Positions 1 to 11,655 of a stretch of DNA of 64,000 bases are shown in pieces. The DNA is from Pestalotiopsis fici W106-1. Lineage: Eukaryota; Ascomycota; Sordariomycetes; Amphisphaeriales; Sporocadaceae. Within the stretch, counting starts at the first letter, position 1. Every line of letters starts with the position of its first letter. Under the pieces are notes generated by a model. That model was not told where the DNA came from, did not search any database, and saw nothing but the letters and a program-made list of their open reading frames with translations. Location: assembly GCF_000516985.1 (NCBI RefSeq), contig NW_006917095.1:1493077-1557076 (forward strand), read 5' to 3'. Both the position numbers and the translations under genes were made by a program.

Positions 1-1215
1 GGGGGGGCCTCCCAATAGCGCGATCATACAACTTGAAAAGCTTGAAAGCACAACTTGCACCTGGATGGGCCAAGACTTCAGAATACCCCAATCAGGATTC
101 TGCTATGTACGTCTGCTACCATAGTAAGCATCAAATTCCAAATGCATAATTGCCTGTAAAAACAGCCCATGGGCCCCTGTTCTCCTCCTCGTATATTGAT
201 AAAGGAAGTTTGCAGTCATGTGCATGTTATCTCGAATGTTGGTCAAGAAGTGGCGCGGGTGCACAATTGCAATTTCACTGGCGCCATCCTCTGCAGTCAT
301 CCTTAGCTTTTTTCAAAAGCGGCCTCAAAGACGAATTGGGACATCCTCCGTGGCACGACGACATGCCATTATGCTGAAGACGGAATAAATTAGTTGAACA
401 TGTCCATTCCAGTTGGTTACTAGTGGTAGAGCTGGTTGCTGTTGTCGTTATAGATTACGATTAGGACCCTCGGATCCATTTCCCACTTTGGTTGGGTATT
501 TCTTTTTTGGGGAATTATCACATCATCAGATAATGATGACTAGACTAGACCCGGTACATCCGGTTTAGGGTGCTGCACATCGCATCATCCTGAGTCTGGA
601 GGATTACTGTGCAGCAGCGCCGCATATGCACAATCGTGGGTATAGCGTTGCAACCAATCCTGGAGCACTCAAAGTGACTGGGGTTTATGGAGTGTAAGAG
701 TGGAGTCCCTGGGCTGGCAAATGTGCTGTTCGTCTGCTTTCTTGTCCTATTTGCTGGATTAACAAGCTGCTATAGGTAATAATTCTCCAGTGATACAAGT
801 CAGCAATGCACCAATGCTGACACACACCTTTTCCGATGTGGTATGACGGGCGACCGCGGCATTTACGTCTTTGCATCCTTCAGCTCTGATAAGCGAACTT
901 GCATTTCTTCAACATGCAGGCCAGACAATACCCAGACAGGAGGATTCGACGCCCACTCCTGCGGGCCCTTTGATGGAATCCTGTTATGGCTGCTAATTTG
1001 CTGATCCGTCCTTGAAGAGAAGAAGAAGAAGAAAAAACCTTAGTTTGATCATCATCATCAACTTGACTTCTACCGCCCCTTCCTCTGTCTTTGCACTACA
1101 TGAGAAATAATAACCCCCAATCAACCGAATCAAGGTGAATACAGCTGAGATTCAACCATCTCGACCTCACGCCACAACATCAAGACTTGCAGGCTTATCC
1201 TCACTATAAGCAAAG
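1..1215. other. Intergenic, no gene seen
   Basis: I see no supportable gene here. Short open frames on both strands lack recognisable domains and splice partners. The stretch 1020-1037 is an AG-rich run, and the 3' part is pyrimidine-rich, as expected of a leader for the membrane-protein gene that starts at 1216. Confidence 0.6.
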
Positions 1216-2513
1216 ATGGCTACAGAGGATCGGGGGCCAGAACTATTGGCTATCATCTGGGTTTTCACAGCTCTTGCTATCATCACCGTCACCTTGAAGG
1301 TCATTACACGTGCGCACATCCTGCGCGGCCTGACTTGGGATGACTTCTTCATTCTGATATCACTTGTATGCAGCCTGGTTTGTGTCGACATCACGTTGAT
1401 CGCTAATGAACGATTAGGTTCTTATTGTTATTTGCACCTCGATCTTCACTTATGATGTCGCTATTGGCATGGGGAAACATGCCATCGATATTCCTACGGA
1501 GCGACTAAGCCTCGTCATGAAGGTCAACTTTATAGGAAACCCTTTCGGCATCATGGCATATAGCTTTCCAAACATTTCAGTGGCTATACTGGTGAACCAT
1601 GTGCTCCCGCCCAACAGGCTGCGTGCCGGTGCACTGTACCTGCTCGCGATATCCCAGTGCGTCATTGCTGGAATATCATGTGTGCTTCTCTTCACGCAAT
1701 GCACTCCCACGGAATCCCTCTGGAACCCAACAGTCCCGCACACTTGTCTTGCCGCAGGAACTGTGTCGCGCTACTCGTATTTCGTTGGCGGTAAGTTTCG
1801 CCTCCACCCACCACCCTCACTCACTCACACGGGCGCATGCGCGCAGAGAAGGTATGATTGCTAATGACCACAACAGCATACACGGCACTCACCGACATAA
1901 TCCTCGGTGTTGTACCTTCTCTAGCTTTCTGGGGCTTGAAACTCCCAACCAAGACCAAGGTCGGACTTTGCTTCCTGATGCTGTGCACGCTGTTTGCCGC
2001 CATCTGCGCGATTGTGAAGACGACAAAGCTCAATGAGCTGGACGACCTCACTGACTTTACCTATGGGTCGGTCGATTTGATCATCTGGGCCATGTAAGCA
2101 TTATGTCCAAACCTGTTGTCCTTATCTATTGAGTATTAATTTATGATTCTAGTGTCGAAGCAAATGTCATCATCATTGCTGCATGCATGCCGACGCTGCG
2201 ACCATTCTTCCACCACGCATTCAAGAGGGAGCCAGCTTCAGAGGGACGTGGGCTCTTCCGCTCTCTCTTCAGCGGCAGGCTCAGCTCCAAGAAATCGCTG
2301 ATCCGAAGCAGCAATAATGACCAGAACTCTTACTATGGGCAACACGAGATGTCGGGAAACCAAAATTCAATCCATGTCACCAAGAACAGTGACGCGGCGC
2401 CTCGCAGGTCAAACGATTCGGAGACTGCCATTTGGCGCACCACAGACATTACACATTCCGTGACCCATATCGATGATGGGCCCCGAAAAGGAACCACATC
2501 CACGATGGTATAG
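1216..2513 (+). CDS. PTH11-like rhodopsin-domain membrane protein
   Basis: Four exons join in frame: 1216-1365, 1418-1790, 1877-2093 and 2153-2513, giving 366 aa. The introns have GT-AG ends, and CTAATG branch sequences are visible in the first two. The product has seven hydrophobic segments and begins almost directly in the first. The last segment ends in the motif EANVIIIAACMPTLRPFF, which is characteristic of the fungal rhodopsin-fold (SAT5/PTH11-like) family. A Ser/Asn-rich polar cytoplasmic tail of about 110 residues follows. Family members are plasma-membrane proteins thought to sense surface or chemical cues, some acting as GPCR-like receptors; the ligand cannot be read from sequence. 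There is no CFEM cysteine domain, so it is the short form of the family. The neighbouring O-methyltransferase has its own long promoter and is not obviously linked. Confidence 0.88.
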
Positions 2514-3738
2514 GTGCCACAAGACACGCAGAGGGGGAAAATAGAGTGAGAGAGGAAGGGATGGAGGTGGAAAGAGAGCGATATGTCGTTCTCCGTTAGG
2601 CGTCCCGAATTTGGAAGACATGATTACATCTTGCAATGGTGGATCTTCTCTTTCTCTCTCTCTCTACCCTGCCCACTGAAGTTAGAAGCCGTGGTTGTCC
2701 ATGTAGGCAAATATCATTCGCCGTAAAAAAAAAAAAAAGGACACTTTATAAATACTCTGCTGTTTACTACAGTATCAAATAATATCATATTCATATTACA
2801 CTAGACTACTAGATATATGTGTGAACATTGGTAGTGGCATGTTACAGATCACAAGCTATAATTCTCGTAGATAAAGTTTCACCAACAGACGCAACGAATA
2901 ATGCAAACATACACGTACAGATAGAGAGGCACAAATTTTGTTTACCCTTCTCGTCGGGTGTCTCTATTCATCTCTCTCTCTATCTCTCTATTGCCTTGCT
3001 CTATTCCCCTAGTTTTGCATGTCGTATTCCCGTTAAAAAACGCAACCCACAGCAGCCCACCATAGAAGTACAAGGGCCCCCAAAAGTCCCACGGCGGGGG
3101 GCACCCACTCGGCAGCTCCCTCAACCCCGCCCTGCCTTCACTGCAAATGCTATAGGTACTTTGTGCATCAAGGTAGGACCTAGCATGCAGCTTGAGACCC
3201 CTCATCACAGCAGGTGGCACCACCAACAAGAATAAATTTATGGAGTAGATTACCAACCGACCACCTACGTGCATACATACACCACTTTGATGCGTAGGGT
3301 ACAGCAGTAGCGATCAGCCTGCCAGGTGCTTGGTTGGTAACCTCACCTTACCTCCGGCAGAGCACTTTCCGGCACTGGTTTGCAGATGGAAGTCTCGGCT
3401 GCAGGGGACTTTGCAGACCCTACCTATGTACCTGTAATACCTAAGCTGGCAGGCTGTGTGCAGGCTGTGTGTTTAACACTTTCATGTTTCGTCTCACTCG
3501 GGCAGGCAGTGGAACAGGCATAACTCGCACTTCCGCACACTCCAGCGTTTTGATTATTCGATTCATTGTTTGCAAACACTTGGTAATCTGGTACGTCATC
3601 ATTCGCTACTCCCCAGTCAGCATCAGCCTTGGATTGCTCATGACCTGATGATATTTACCTCCAGGATCCCTCCCTTGCCAACACAACATAGTCCGACTAC
3701 AGCATAGTCCCAATCTTCCAACATCAGCAATCTTCAGC
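2514..3738. other. Intergenic with low-complexity tracts
   Basis: No gene is seen. The stretch contains CT-rich runs (about 2650-2665 and 2970-2990), an A14 run near 2726 and an 11-nt tandem duplication (GGCTGTGTGCA, about 3452-3472). The last 200 bases are CA/TC-rich, like the leader of the methyltransferase gene at 3739. Confidence 0.6.
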
Positions 3739-4926
3739 ATGGCTTCTTTACAACCCGACCAAATCCTCGCACAGCTGCAGGCCGTAGGCTCTGCCTACGC
3801 CGAGAAAAAGCCTGGAGCTCGAGAGCAGCTTCTAAATCTAAGCCATGCCTTGATTGCAAGCTTGGAACTCCCGAGCGAGGCTATCCAGCGAATGGGCTGG
3901 GCTGAACCAGCGAGGGCTGCTCATTGTCGCACGGCTGTTGAGCTTAAGGTCTTTGAGCTCCTAAAGGACGGCGGCTCTCAGGGCCTGAGCGCGGAGCAAG
4001 TCGCCAAGGAATCAGGTGCTCATCCGGTTTTGATCTCCCGAATCCTAAAGCATCTTGCCGCCATGAACGTGATTGGGGAAAACGAGAATGGGTATATTGC
4101 TACACCACTGAGCACCGCCCTGACAGAGTCGAAATACCGGGACGGTATCATCTACACCTACGACGTGGCCGGTCCATCCTTCCGCCACTTGCCCGAGTAT
4201 CTCAAGAACACCGACTATAAACTCCCTACCGAGTTAGCCAATGGACCGTTCCAAAGTGCCCACAAAACCCAGCTGCCCTTTTTTGCTTGGCTAGATCAAA
4301 ACCCACCCTACCTCCAAATCTTCAGCAATTACATGTCAGCATACCGCGCTGGGAAGCCGTCATGGGTTGACCCGGGCTTCTTCCCCATCTCGGAGCGCCT
4401 CGCCAATTTCAATTCCGACATTAGCGATGTACTGCTCGTAGATGTCGGTGGCGGCATCGGCCACGATTTACAAGAACTCAAAGCGAAACACCCCAATCTA
4501 CCAGGCAAGCTCGTTCTACAAGATCAACCTCAGGTGATATCTACGGTCACCGATTCCGCGGATGCATTCGAGCCCATGGGTCACGACTTCTTCACGCCTC
4601 AACCTGTGAAGCACGCCCGGGCCTACTATCTGCACTCGGTGCTTCACGACTGGGACGATGAGGATTGTGTTAAGATTCTGGAACAGCTAAAGCCTGCACT
4701 CAAGTCCGGGTACTCGACTGTATTGATCAATGAGCTCGTGGTGCCGGAACACAATGCGTCCTGGCCAATCACGTCGATGGACCATTTGATGATGGTGCTC
4801 GGTGCAATGAGAGAGCGTACGCACAATGACTGGGAAAAGATCCTTGATCGGGCTGGGTATAAGATAAAGCAGGTGTATACGTTTGAGATGGGTTCGGAGA
4901 GTCTGATTGAGGCGGAGCTGGTGTAG
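3739..4926 (+). CDS. SAM-dependent O-methyltransferase (class COMT/OmtB-like)
   Basis: A single uninterrupted frame encodes 395 aa. The N-terminal half (about residues 60-140) has the winged-helix dimerisation fold of plant and fungal small-molecule O-methyltransferases (LKVFELL, then VAKESGAHPVLISRILKHLAAMNV). The Rossmann SAM site VDVGGGIGHDLQEL is near residues 232-245. The motif LHSVLHDWDDEDC places the usual catalytic His at about residue 303. The C-terminal NELVVPE and MDHLMMV motifs also match. Such enzymes methylate hydroxyls of polyketides or aromatics, as in the sterigmatocystin and aflatoxin pathways; the substrate here is unknown. No biosynthetic core enzyme is adjacent, so it may act alone in detoxification or be an orphan tailoring gene. 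The start is supported by full N-terminal family coverage and an A at -3 (CAGCATGG). Confidence 0.93.
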   Translation: MASLQPDQILAQLQAVGSAYAEKKPGAREQLLNLSHALIASLELPSEAIQRMGWAEPARAAHCRTAVELKVFELLKDGGSQGLSAEQVAKESGAHPVLISRILKHLAAMNVIGENENGYIATPLSTALTESKYRDGIIYTYDVAGPSFRHLPEYLKNTDYKLPTELANGPFQSAHKTQLPFFAWLDQNPPYLQIFSNYMSAYRAGKPSWVDPGFFPISERLANFNSDISDVLLVDVGGGIGHDLQELKAKHPNLPGKLVLQDQPQVISTVTDSADAFEPMGHDFFTPQPVKHARAYYLHSVLHDWDDEDCVKILEQLKPALKSGYSTVLINELVVPEHNASWPITSMDHLMMVLGAMRERTHNDWEKILDRAGYKIKQVYTFEMGSESLIEAELV

Positions 4927-6879
4927 TCTGTAGCAACACGACCTGTTGGCTTTCGTGCTCTGGGAATGGATCGGTAGAATAACTCGAATCTACTTGGCAT
5001 TGCCGACGATGAGGCAAAAACAATGATTTCATGTGATGCCAACGACATGGGTGCGATGCTGTGATGGGGACGATCCGGTGGGTAGGCAGTATACTCCAAG
5101 GCTTTGATTTGCCAGGAGGTTCGGCCCGCGATAGGGCTGCAAAGGCCCTAAGATGGCAAAGCGCGCTGGGGAAAAGAGGAATAAAAATAAACAGAGACCA
5201 GGGCCAGACGTCACCATCAATGCTCCATGCCTGGATATGGAGTGCACTCGAGAATATCTACTGTGTATCGTACGTACAATAAGATTGGGGCTCGTGCAAA
5301 AACAGTGTAGTACCAAGCAGTGCTGCTTATCGGCTCCATCCTTCTACTGTGTACTGACTAACACCAGACCCTTGGAGACCCCATCTACTGAGCCTCCACC
5401 AATACAAGTACATAGTAAAATTACCTGCGTGTGCCGTTTTGATACATAGATCTATTGAATGATCCCAGTCACACATTGACGACACTGCCTGTGAGGAACT
5501 TGCCAGCATCGGCCGCAAAGTGGCATTGCGCTTTGCAATCAGTATGTAATCAGTGCGGGTGCGGATGATGCTAGGGATATGATGGGCGCATTGCAATGTC
5601 ATATCTCCACCAAAATGGACAGTGATGACCTCGATTACACTAGCATTTGAAAGCTATTGGGGGAAGGGGAGGGCAAGCCCAACCTCTCGTGAGGGGGAGG
5701 CGCAGCACGATATCAATTCCAAGAGATCTAGGTATCGAATCCTTCGCGACTAGATTCCATGCAGGCGTGCAAAATTGGGAGGATCGGAGCTGGTCCAACC
5801 AAAGGCCACCAAACGTTACACGGGGGTCAGATAACCAATTCCCAGTGAATGCAAGCTGGCAGTCCACTGCCGGGCTCAATGTGGAGGGAGGTAAATCCAT
5901 CAAGGTACCCTAAGAAAACACTGCATTAGCGGCGGGTGTAGTAGCGGGGCGAGCCTCGCAAGGCGGTTACAATTGCAACCTGTTTTTTTTTTATCATACT
6001 ACGTAGATGGTTAGTAATGGGATTAGTAATGGGATCTCTATACGCCGAGGCTATAAACCAACTGATTAACGCTACAACCTCTAAATATATATACTCTATA
6101 CGGGGCTCCTTACCATTGCATTTCTTTTTTCAGGATATGCACCGAGAACAAGACATGGCAAGTAGAGAAAGTGGTTAAGCGGCGAATCCTTCAATGGTAA
6201 GAAGAGCTCGATCTGGTTGACCAGGTCCTCATGGAGTGGCATGACTTTCATCAGAGCGACGAAAAGCGTCCCCTCGAAGGATTCCACATGTCATTGCCGT
6301 TATTTCAATTTCTCAACTAGAGGATTTTGTCAATAAAGTCACTCAGGGACACTGCGAAGTTCCTTCAATGATACGTCGCATCTTTTGAGCGAGTACCTGA
6401 TTTTGCCAGCTGTGGAACTTTGTTGAATGTTGCATCGACATGGAATTTGTTATCTTCTGTTGTTGAATCTTCGACACTGAGATGAGGATGTTGCAGGCAG
6501 GTATGACTTCTTGATTATGGTCAGTGGGCAGTTCGACAGGCATGTCTTGGCACCAAGATAGGAACTCGCTGTTTTAGTAAGTAAATATGTAAGTATGTGA
6601 ATGATCTCCTGATATTGTAGCAAAACTTGGCTAGTTATGTCTGTCACCAGACAGATTGAGCGCTTTATGAGATTGTAAAACAATTGGGTTTGACCCAGCT
6701 CTCAACTCTTTCGTGGCCCTGGTGACTAGGTATTTATCACAAACAAGCGGATTGAACTAAACTTATACATGTCTTTAAGCTCTTCATTCGTCACACCGAG
6801 CACACTGAACGGTGGTCTGCTACTAGCAAAGATTAAGATAAAAAGGACCGGCTCCTGATCTGAAAGTCAAGTCGCGGGG
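4927..6879. other. Intergenic, no convincing gene
   Basis: About 2 kb without a supportable gene; frames are short and unrelated to known families. There is a direct repeat of TAGTAATGGGAT units (about 6010-6035) in an AT-rich block at 5980-6100, which looks like decayed repetitive DNA. Confidence 0.55.
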
Positions 6880-8694
6880 TCAAAATTCTCCATTAAAGTC
6901 GACTTTCACGTGGATATCGTACAGCGTAGTCCCCAAGAAACAGGACTCTACGAGCTTTGTGGTGACCCTGTCACCATTCTCGAGCACCACAAACCGCGCG
7001 CATCCGATGAGGGACACATTCTGTCCATCTACATCACAAAGCCGATGGGCCAACTTTTCCGTGACTTCATCCGGGTCCAGCTCTGGTGACATTTCATCAA
7101 TCATGGAAGATATGTTCGGTATAGATGAGTGGAAGTAACGCGGGTTTCTGCTCCGGCCAGTGCCGGTGGTGAGTAACAAGGCGTGGTTTGGGTCAGGCTG
7201 GGTCGTGTCTACGATCCAGATCTGGGATCTGATGCGGCCCCAAGGGACGTCTCGAATCACACCTTCGTCTGGTATGGAATGGTTTGTAGTTTCAGGGCTG
7301 GATGGACCGAAAGCATATTTGGGGGTATTTTGGACAATCGGACGTAGTCGGAGCGGGTAGGTCTTGGGTTTGTGTATGCGCATAGGTGCCATTCGGGCAG
7401 TATCGCGTATAGTTATGGTCTGCCTTTGGGCCTTGTTTATATCGATATCCACTACCATACAATTAGTATAATGTGCAGTTCGAGAAAGGGATTATGCCAT
7501 ATGGGCCACTTAACGAGTCGCCCAGCCGCTTGTGCGGGTACCCAAAACCGGGGAAATAAAAGCATGGGATTCATCTCCTGGGGCCAAAATGTATGCGCCG
7601 AGATCAGGGTACAAGTAGTAGACCCCGTCTATGTCCACCAAGACGATGGCTGTCCTTGCCAAGCACTTTTTATCAAAGAAGCAATCCAGAATTCCTAGAA
7701 AATGGTCATTCTCAGATACGTTTCCCTTGACATCTGTCAAGGGACACATGAACATGTCGATTTTCAGGCCAGCTTCCGTCAATTGCACGGCATGTACCTC
7801 TTCTGGATTGGTGTATAATGGTGCTTCCGTGCTGAAAGGACGAGGTGACGGTGCCAACAAGGTGCTTGAGCCCCAATTGAGGCTTCTATCAAACACCAAT
7901 ATTGACGGGTCGTTAAACTTTTTCAAAATCTCCTCCTGAAGTCGTTTGAAAGCCTTGGGGCCCTCTCCATACAAAAGAGGCATGTTGACATCGAATATTC
8001 CCAATAAACAGTAGGCTATGTCTTCCTCCCTTGCCGTTTCTCTGTTTGCTGCCCATGACATTTTCTGGCTGATACTGTATCTCTCCAACACGAGATGCAA
8101 CATCCGTGGGCCGCGATTTTGCATGGAAACGAGAATGTTGGAGTCGATGGAAGTGAGACCCGAGATATACGTAGCCATTTCGGCACGCAGTCCCACCGTT
8201 TCCCAATGCCTATCATAAAAGATGAGCTGTTTCGGGGCAATTAGCTCCTGCAACGTCCACCCTCGCCGAAACCATCTGCTTGACGCGAATTTGTCCTCTC
8301 GCGGAGGACGCTGACGCTCCCAGGGGTCAACGTCGTCCGTGGAACGTCCTGCGACATAATCGGACAGGTATGCATAGCAAACAGTGGCGAGAGCGTACCA
8401 CTTGAACATGGAGTTGATAGCCTCGGAGAGCTCGGCGCTGCTCCTCTTGTCAATGCAGCACGTGTCGATCCAGACATAGTCGAGCCCATCCTGTCGTGCC
8501 CGTTCCGCAGTCTTGATCACCTTGTAGGCCCCTCCCTTCTTTTTCCAATTGCAGCCAAACAGACTTTTGCGCTTTGGTATGTCTTCGAAAAGCACTTCAT
8601 CGTCGCCCCAGGTGTGAGAAAGTATAGCATATCTTGTCGTGCCAATTGATTGAATTTGTTCTAATAGTAAAGTTTTTGTGTTCAAAAGCCGCAT
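6880..8694 (-). CDS. HET-domain protein (heterokaryon-incompatibility type)
   Basis: Two exons on the minus strand, 8694-7515 and 7451-6880, are separated by a 63-nt intron (donor GTTAAG, branch TACTAAT, acceptor TAG). The product is 583 aa. The N-terminus MRLLNTKTLLL followed by YAILSHTWG, then DGLDYVWIDTCCIDKRSSAELSEAINSMFKWY and WFRRGWTLQELIAPK, is the classical HET core of the HET-E/HET-D subfamily, within the first 200 residues. The C-terminal 350 residues are poorly conserved, with no NACHT, WD40 or ankyrin module visible. HET proteins trigger cell death or growth arrest when non-self is recognised. A second HET gene lies upstream in the same orientation, and the two share the start pattern and the CCIDK/SEAINSMF block, so an old tandem duplication is likely. 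Confidence 0.92.
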
Positions 8695-9881
8695 TGGAGA
8701 TGATGCTTATAGGCTATAGCAGAAGCGTGCCGCTAGCATGTGACAGACTAATGGGGGGCAATGGCATCAAATCAAGCAAAGCGCCAGCAACAGACAAATC
8801 AACGATGAATAGAATAACCATCGAATGACGTTCATAGAGGCGACTCTAGTGCATGTTGTCGCTCTACACGCGAGGGCTGACCTGAAGCACAGAGGCGGTC
8901 AGATCCGGCAGAAATGGGAGCGGCAGAGGTCTTTCAAGTGCTGCCGAGACGGTGCAGTGATATCTGTCGAATCCCTGCACAAGTGACCACCATGAATGAT
9001 ACAACCTCGGAAGGATTCAGTGGCTTGCCAAAGGATTGCTACAGCACTTTACCAAGGCCTCCCACTGTCGCGAGGTTGCCAGACACAAGCCCCATCGGTT
9101 GCAGTGAAGTACTTATGAATGAAGCAGAAGATTTTATCAAGATACAAATTGCCAGGGCAGTTGGCTCGCCGCTCAACCTAGGCGCGATTGACGGGGGTTT
9201 TCTATCGGGATAATCCCCCCTTCATCCATACCGATGTGCTACTTCGTTCAATTCCCACACAATGTTCCTCATATGAACTAAGCCGCTGTGGTACCAACTC
9301 CCAATAGCGAGCCTCATTCGCGTCGGTTTTCCTACCAAAAAAAAAAAAAAAAAAAAAAAACAATTGTCCAAACCCCCCTTATCGCAGCATTACGCCGTGT
9401 GCGCAGGTTGCGCAAGTCGCAAAGGTTTTAACTATTGCTCTGCCCCATGATTTCGAGCCCACGACGATTGGTCCGTAGATAGGGTGAGGTGTTGTTAATC
9501 TCCCTAGTACTCCATAGTGGAAGTGATTAATTGTTTAAGCTGGGATAATTATTGATATACAAGCATCGAGTCTCGGGAAATATTTCCAGTGACTTTCCAA
9601 GGCTGAAACCCCGAGATCGTAAAATCAGAATCAGTGACGGAAGAGTTCCCTAAATTACATTATTTGTTCGACTCTCTGATAGATGCTTTTGCTGCATATG
9701 CCTTAATCTTCACGATTGTGGCATTGAATGTTTGGTGAGGCGCTGCCACAAGCTACCCACATATCCATGTAATTCATAAGGCTCTTGAGTATTAAGGCTA
9801 TGGGATTCGATGGCTATCATCGCATTGCTGGACTAGCTATTGGGCCGAAACTTTGTGATTTCGACTCAAATTTGGTTGGTG
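8695..9881. other. Spacer between two HET genes
   Basis: No gene is seen. It holds a run of about 22 A at 9339-9360 and AT-rich DNA downstream. The open frame at 8914-9213 has no recognisable domain. Confidence 0.55.
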
Positions 9882-11655
9882 TTACTCTTCACGTATTCGA
9901 ATAAGAACCTCTGAATCGACGAAGGCTTCGTCCGGGACATCTCTAAAGGAAACCCTTAGAGTGATCTTATTGTAGTATATCGAACCTGCTTTATTAGCAC
10001 GGTCATACGTCCATTTATCCAACAACAGCTCAAGTTCCTCAGCTCGAGATGCCAAGAACCCTGTGATACCCTCTTTTCTTGACAGTGTCTCGAGTAATGT
10101 GGATTTTGTCATGCAGAACTTGATAAATTCCGGGTTCAAATTTGCAAGGTGATCGAACTGGCCTGGCGCATAGTCTGGATGTAGAATAGGCACAAATGCA
10201 ACCCAAGGCCGTGGGTCTACTCCAATAGTGAGTGCAAATCCTGTTGGAGGTCCTGTCCAGTTGCCATGACCCTCGTTAAAAGCACGTATCCATTCACTGG
10301 ATTCAAAGATCATCACAGCACTAGGACCAGAGTCGTAATGTGGCACGATCACATCTTGCTGCGCAACATACGATCCACCTTGTAGAACATGGATCTCGGG
10401 TTTCTTATAGTAGCGGAAGCCATCGTGTGTAGAGCGGAAGCCTTCTGACGGGGGTTCAGGTTTAAGTACAATTCTAATAGTAGGCGGTCGTGTTCGGGGC
10501 AGGCCACTGCTGACCTCTCTCATTTCCAGTGTCATGACCCGGCTCGTAACCCAACCATGGGCTGGAATGGCCAAGAGTGCCCCACCACGTGACGTATAGA
10601 ACTTATCCCAATGGTTCAGATGAAAGCCAAGATATGTTCCATGGCGTTTGGATATTGTACAAGCAAGAATTGCGATTTGTCTACCGGCGATCTGAGCAAC
10701 GGGCAAGTCAATTTGTACACTTGTGCTCGCTTTTGACGTGGAATTGGACTGTTGTTTGCTGCGCATGGGTTCGACCTCGGCCGCCAACAAGAAGTCTCGA
10801 GGTGAATCAGCAAGGAGGCCATATGTCTCGTCGATAGAGAGGGCATGCTGAAGCTGTTCGGTTGAGTAGGGTGACTCGGACAGACCCCAAGCAAACAGGG
10901 ACTGGTCTTCCGAGCCTTTCATAATTTCTTGCTGCAGCCGCGTAAAGGCCCGCTTGCCTTCCCCATAAAGCAGTGGCATTTGGACGTCAAAAATCCCCAT
11001 GAGGCAGTATGCCAAATCCTCGAGGCGCGTGGTCTGGCGATTGGCGGCCCATCGCATCCTGGTGGCAATACATGCGTGCCGAAATTCACTTGCACCTGAT
11101 AAAACATCTTGCGGTATGCTCGTGATGGTGACTAGGTCGTCCCGTAGATCATTTTTGTTTCCAAGGAAGTCCCAGTTGGTGGAATAGAAGTTGACATATT
11201 TGGGGGCAATTAGCTCCTGCAACGTCCAACCTCTAGAAAACCACCTGCTGCGTGCGAGTTCAGATACGTCGTTGACATCATCAAGATATGCATAGCATAT
11301 CTTGGCCTTCTGGTACCACAGGAACATGGAGTTGATTGACTCCGAAAGCTCGGCAGTGCTGGTCTTGTCGATACAGCAACTACAGCCAGTTCAATCAGCT
11401 ATAGTTCCTGAGCATGTGTTGTCTTGGGGCAACTTACGTATCCACCCAAGCCCATTTGATATTGTCACGCTGTGCCTGTTGGCAACACAGCCTTATTTTC
11501 TCGTAGCCTTTGAGAGCGGCGCCACTGGGTTGCTCCAGTTGCTGGAAAGTGCATTCTTCCAGACCCCATGTATGGGATAAAATCGCGTAGTCATCTTCGA
11601 AGCTGCCCTGAAACTCGTGTATTTTTAAAGTGCTTGTTTCTAGTAACCGCATCAC
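9882..11655 (-). CDS. HET-domain protein
   Basis: Exon 1 (11655-11438) and exon 2 (11379-9882) are joined across a 58-nt intron with donor GTAAGT and acceptor TAG. The junction restores the HET motif VDTCCIDKTSTAELSESINSMF. The product is 571 aa, or 570 if the second Met at 11652 (MRLLETSTLKI, the usual family start) is used. HET core motifs are YAILSHTWG, WFSRGWTLQELIAPK and RMRWAANRQTTRLEDLAYCLMGIFDVQMPLLYGEG, within about the first 260 residues. The C-terminal region is unassigned and contains no repeat domain. The likely role is allorecognition or programmed cell death. It is tandem with the HET gene at 6880-8694, and their cores are similar while their C-termini differ, as expected if the tail specifies recognition. 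Confidence 0.93.
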
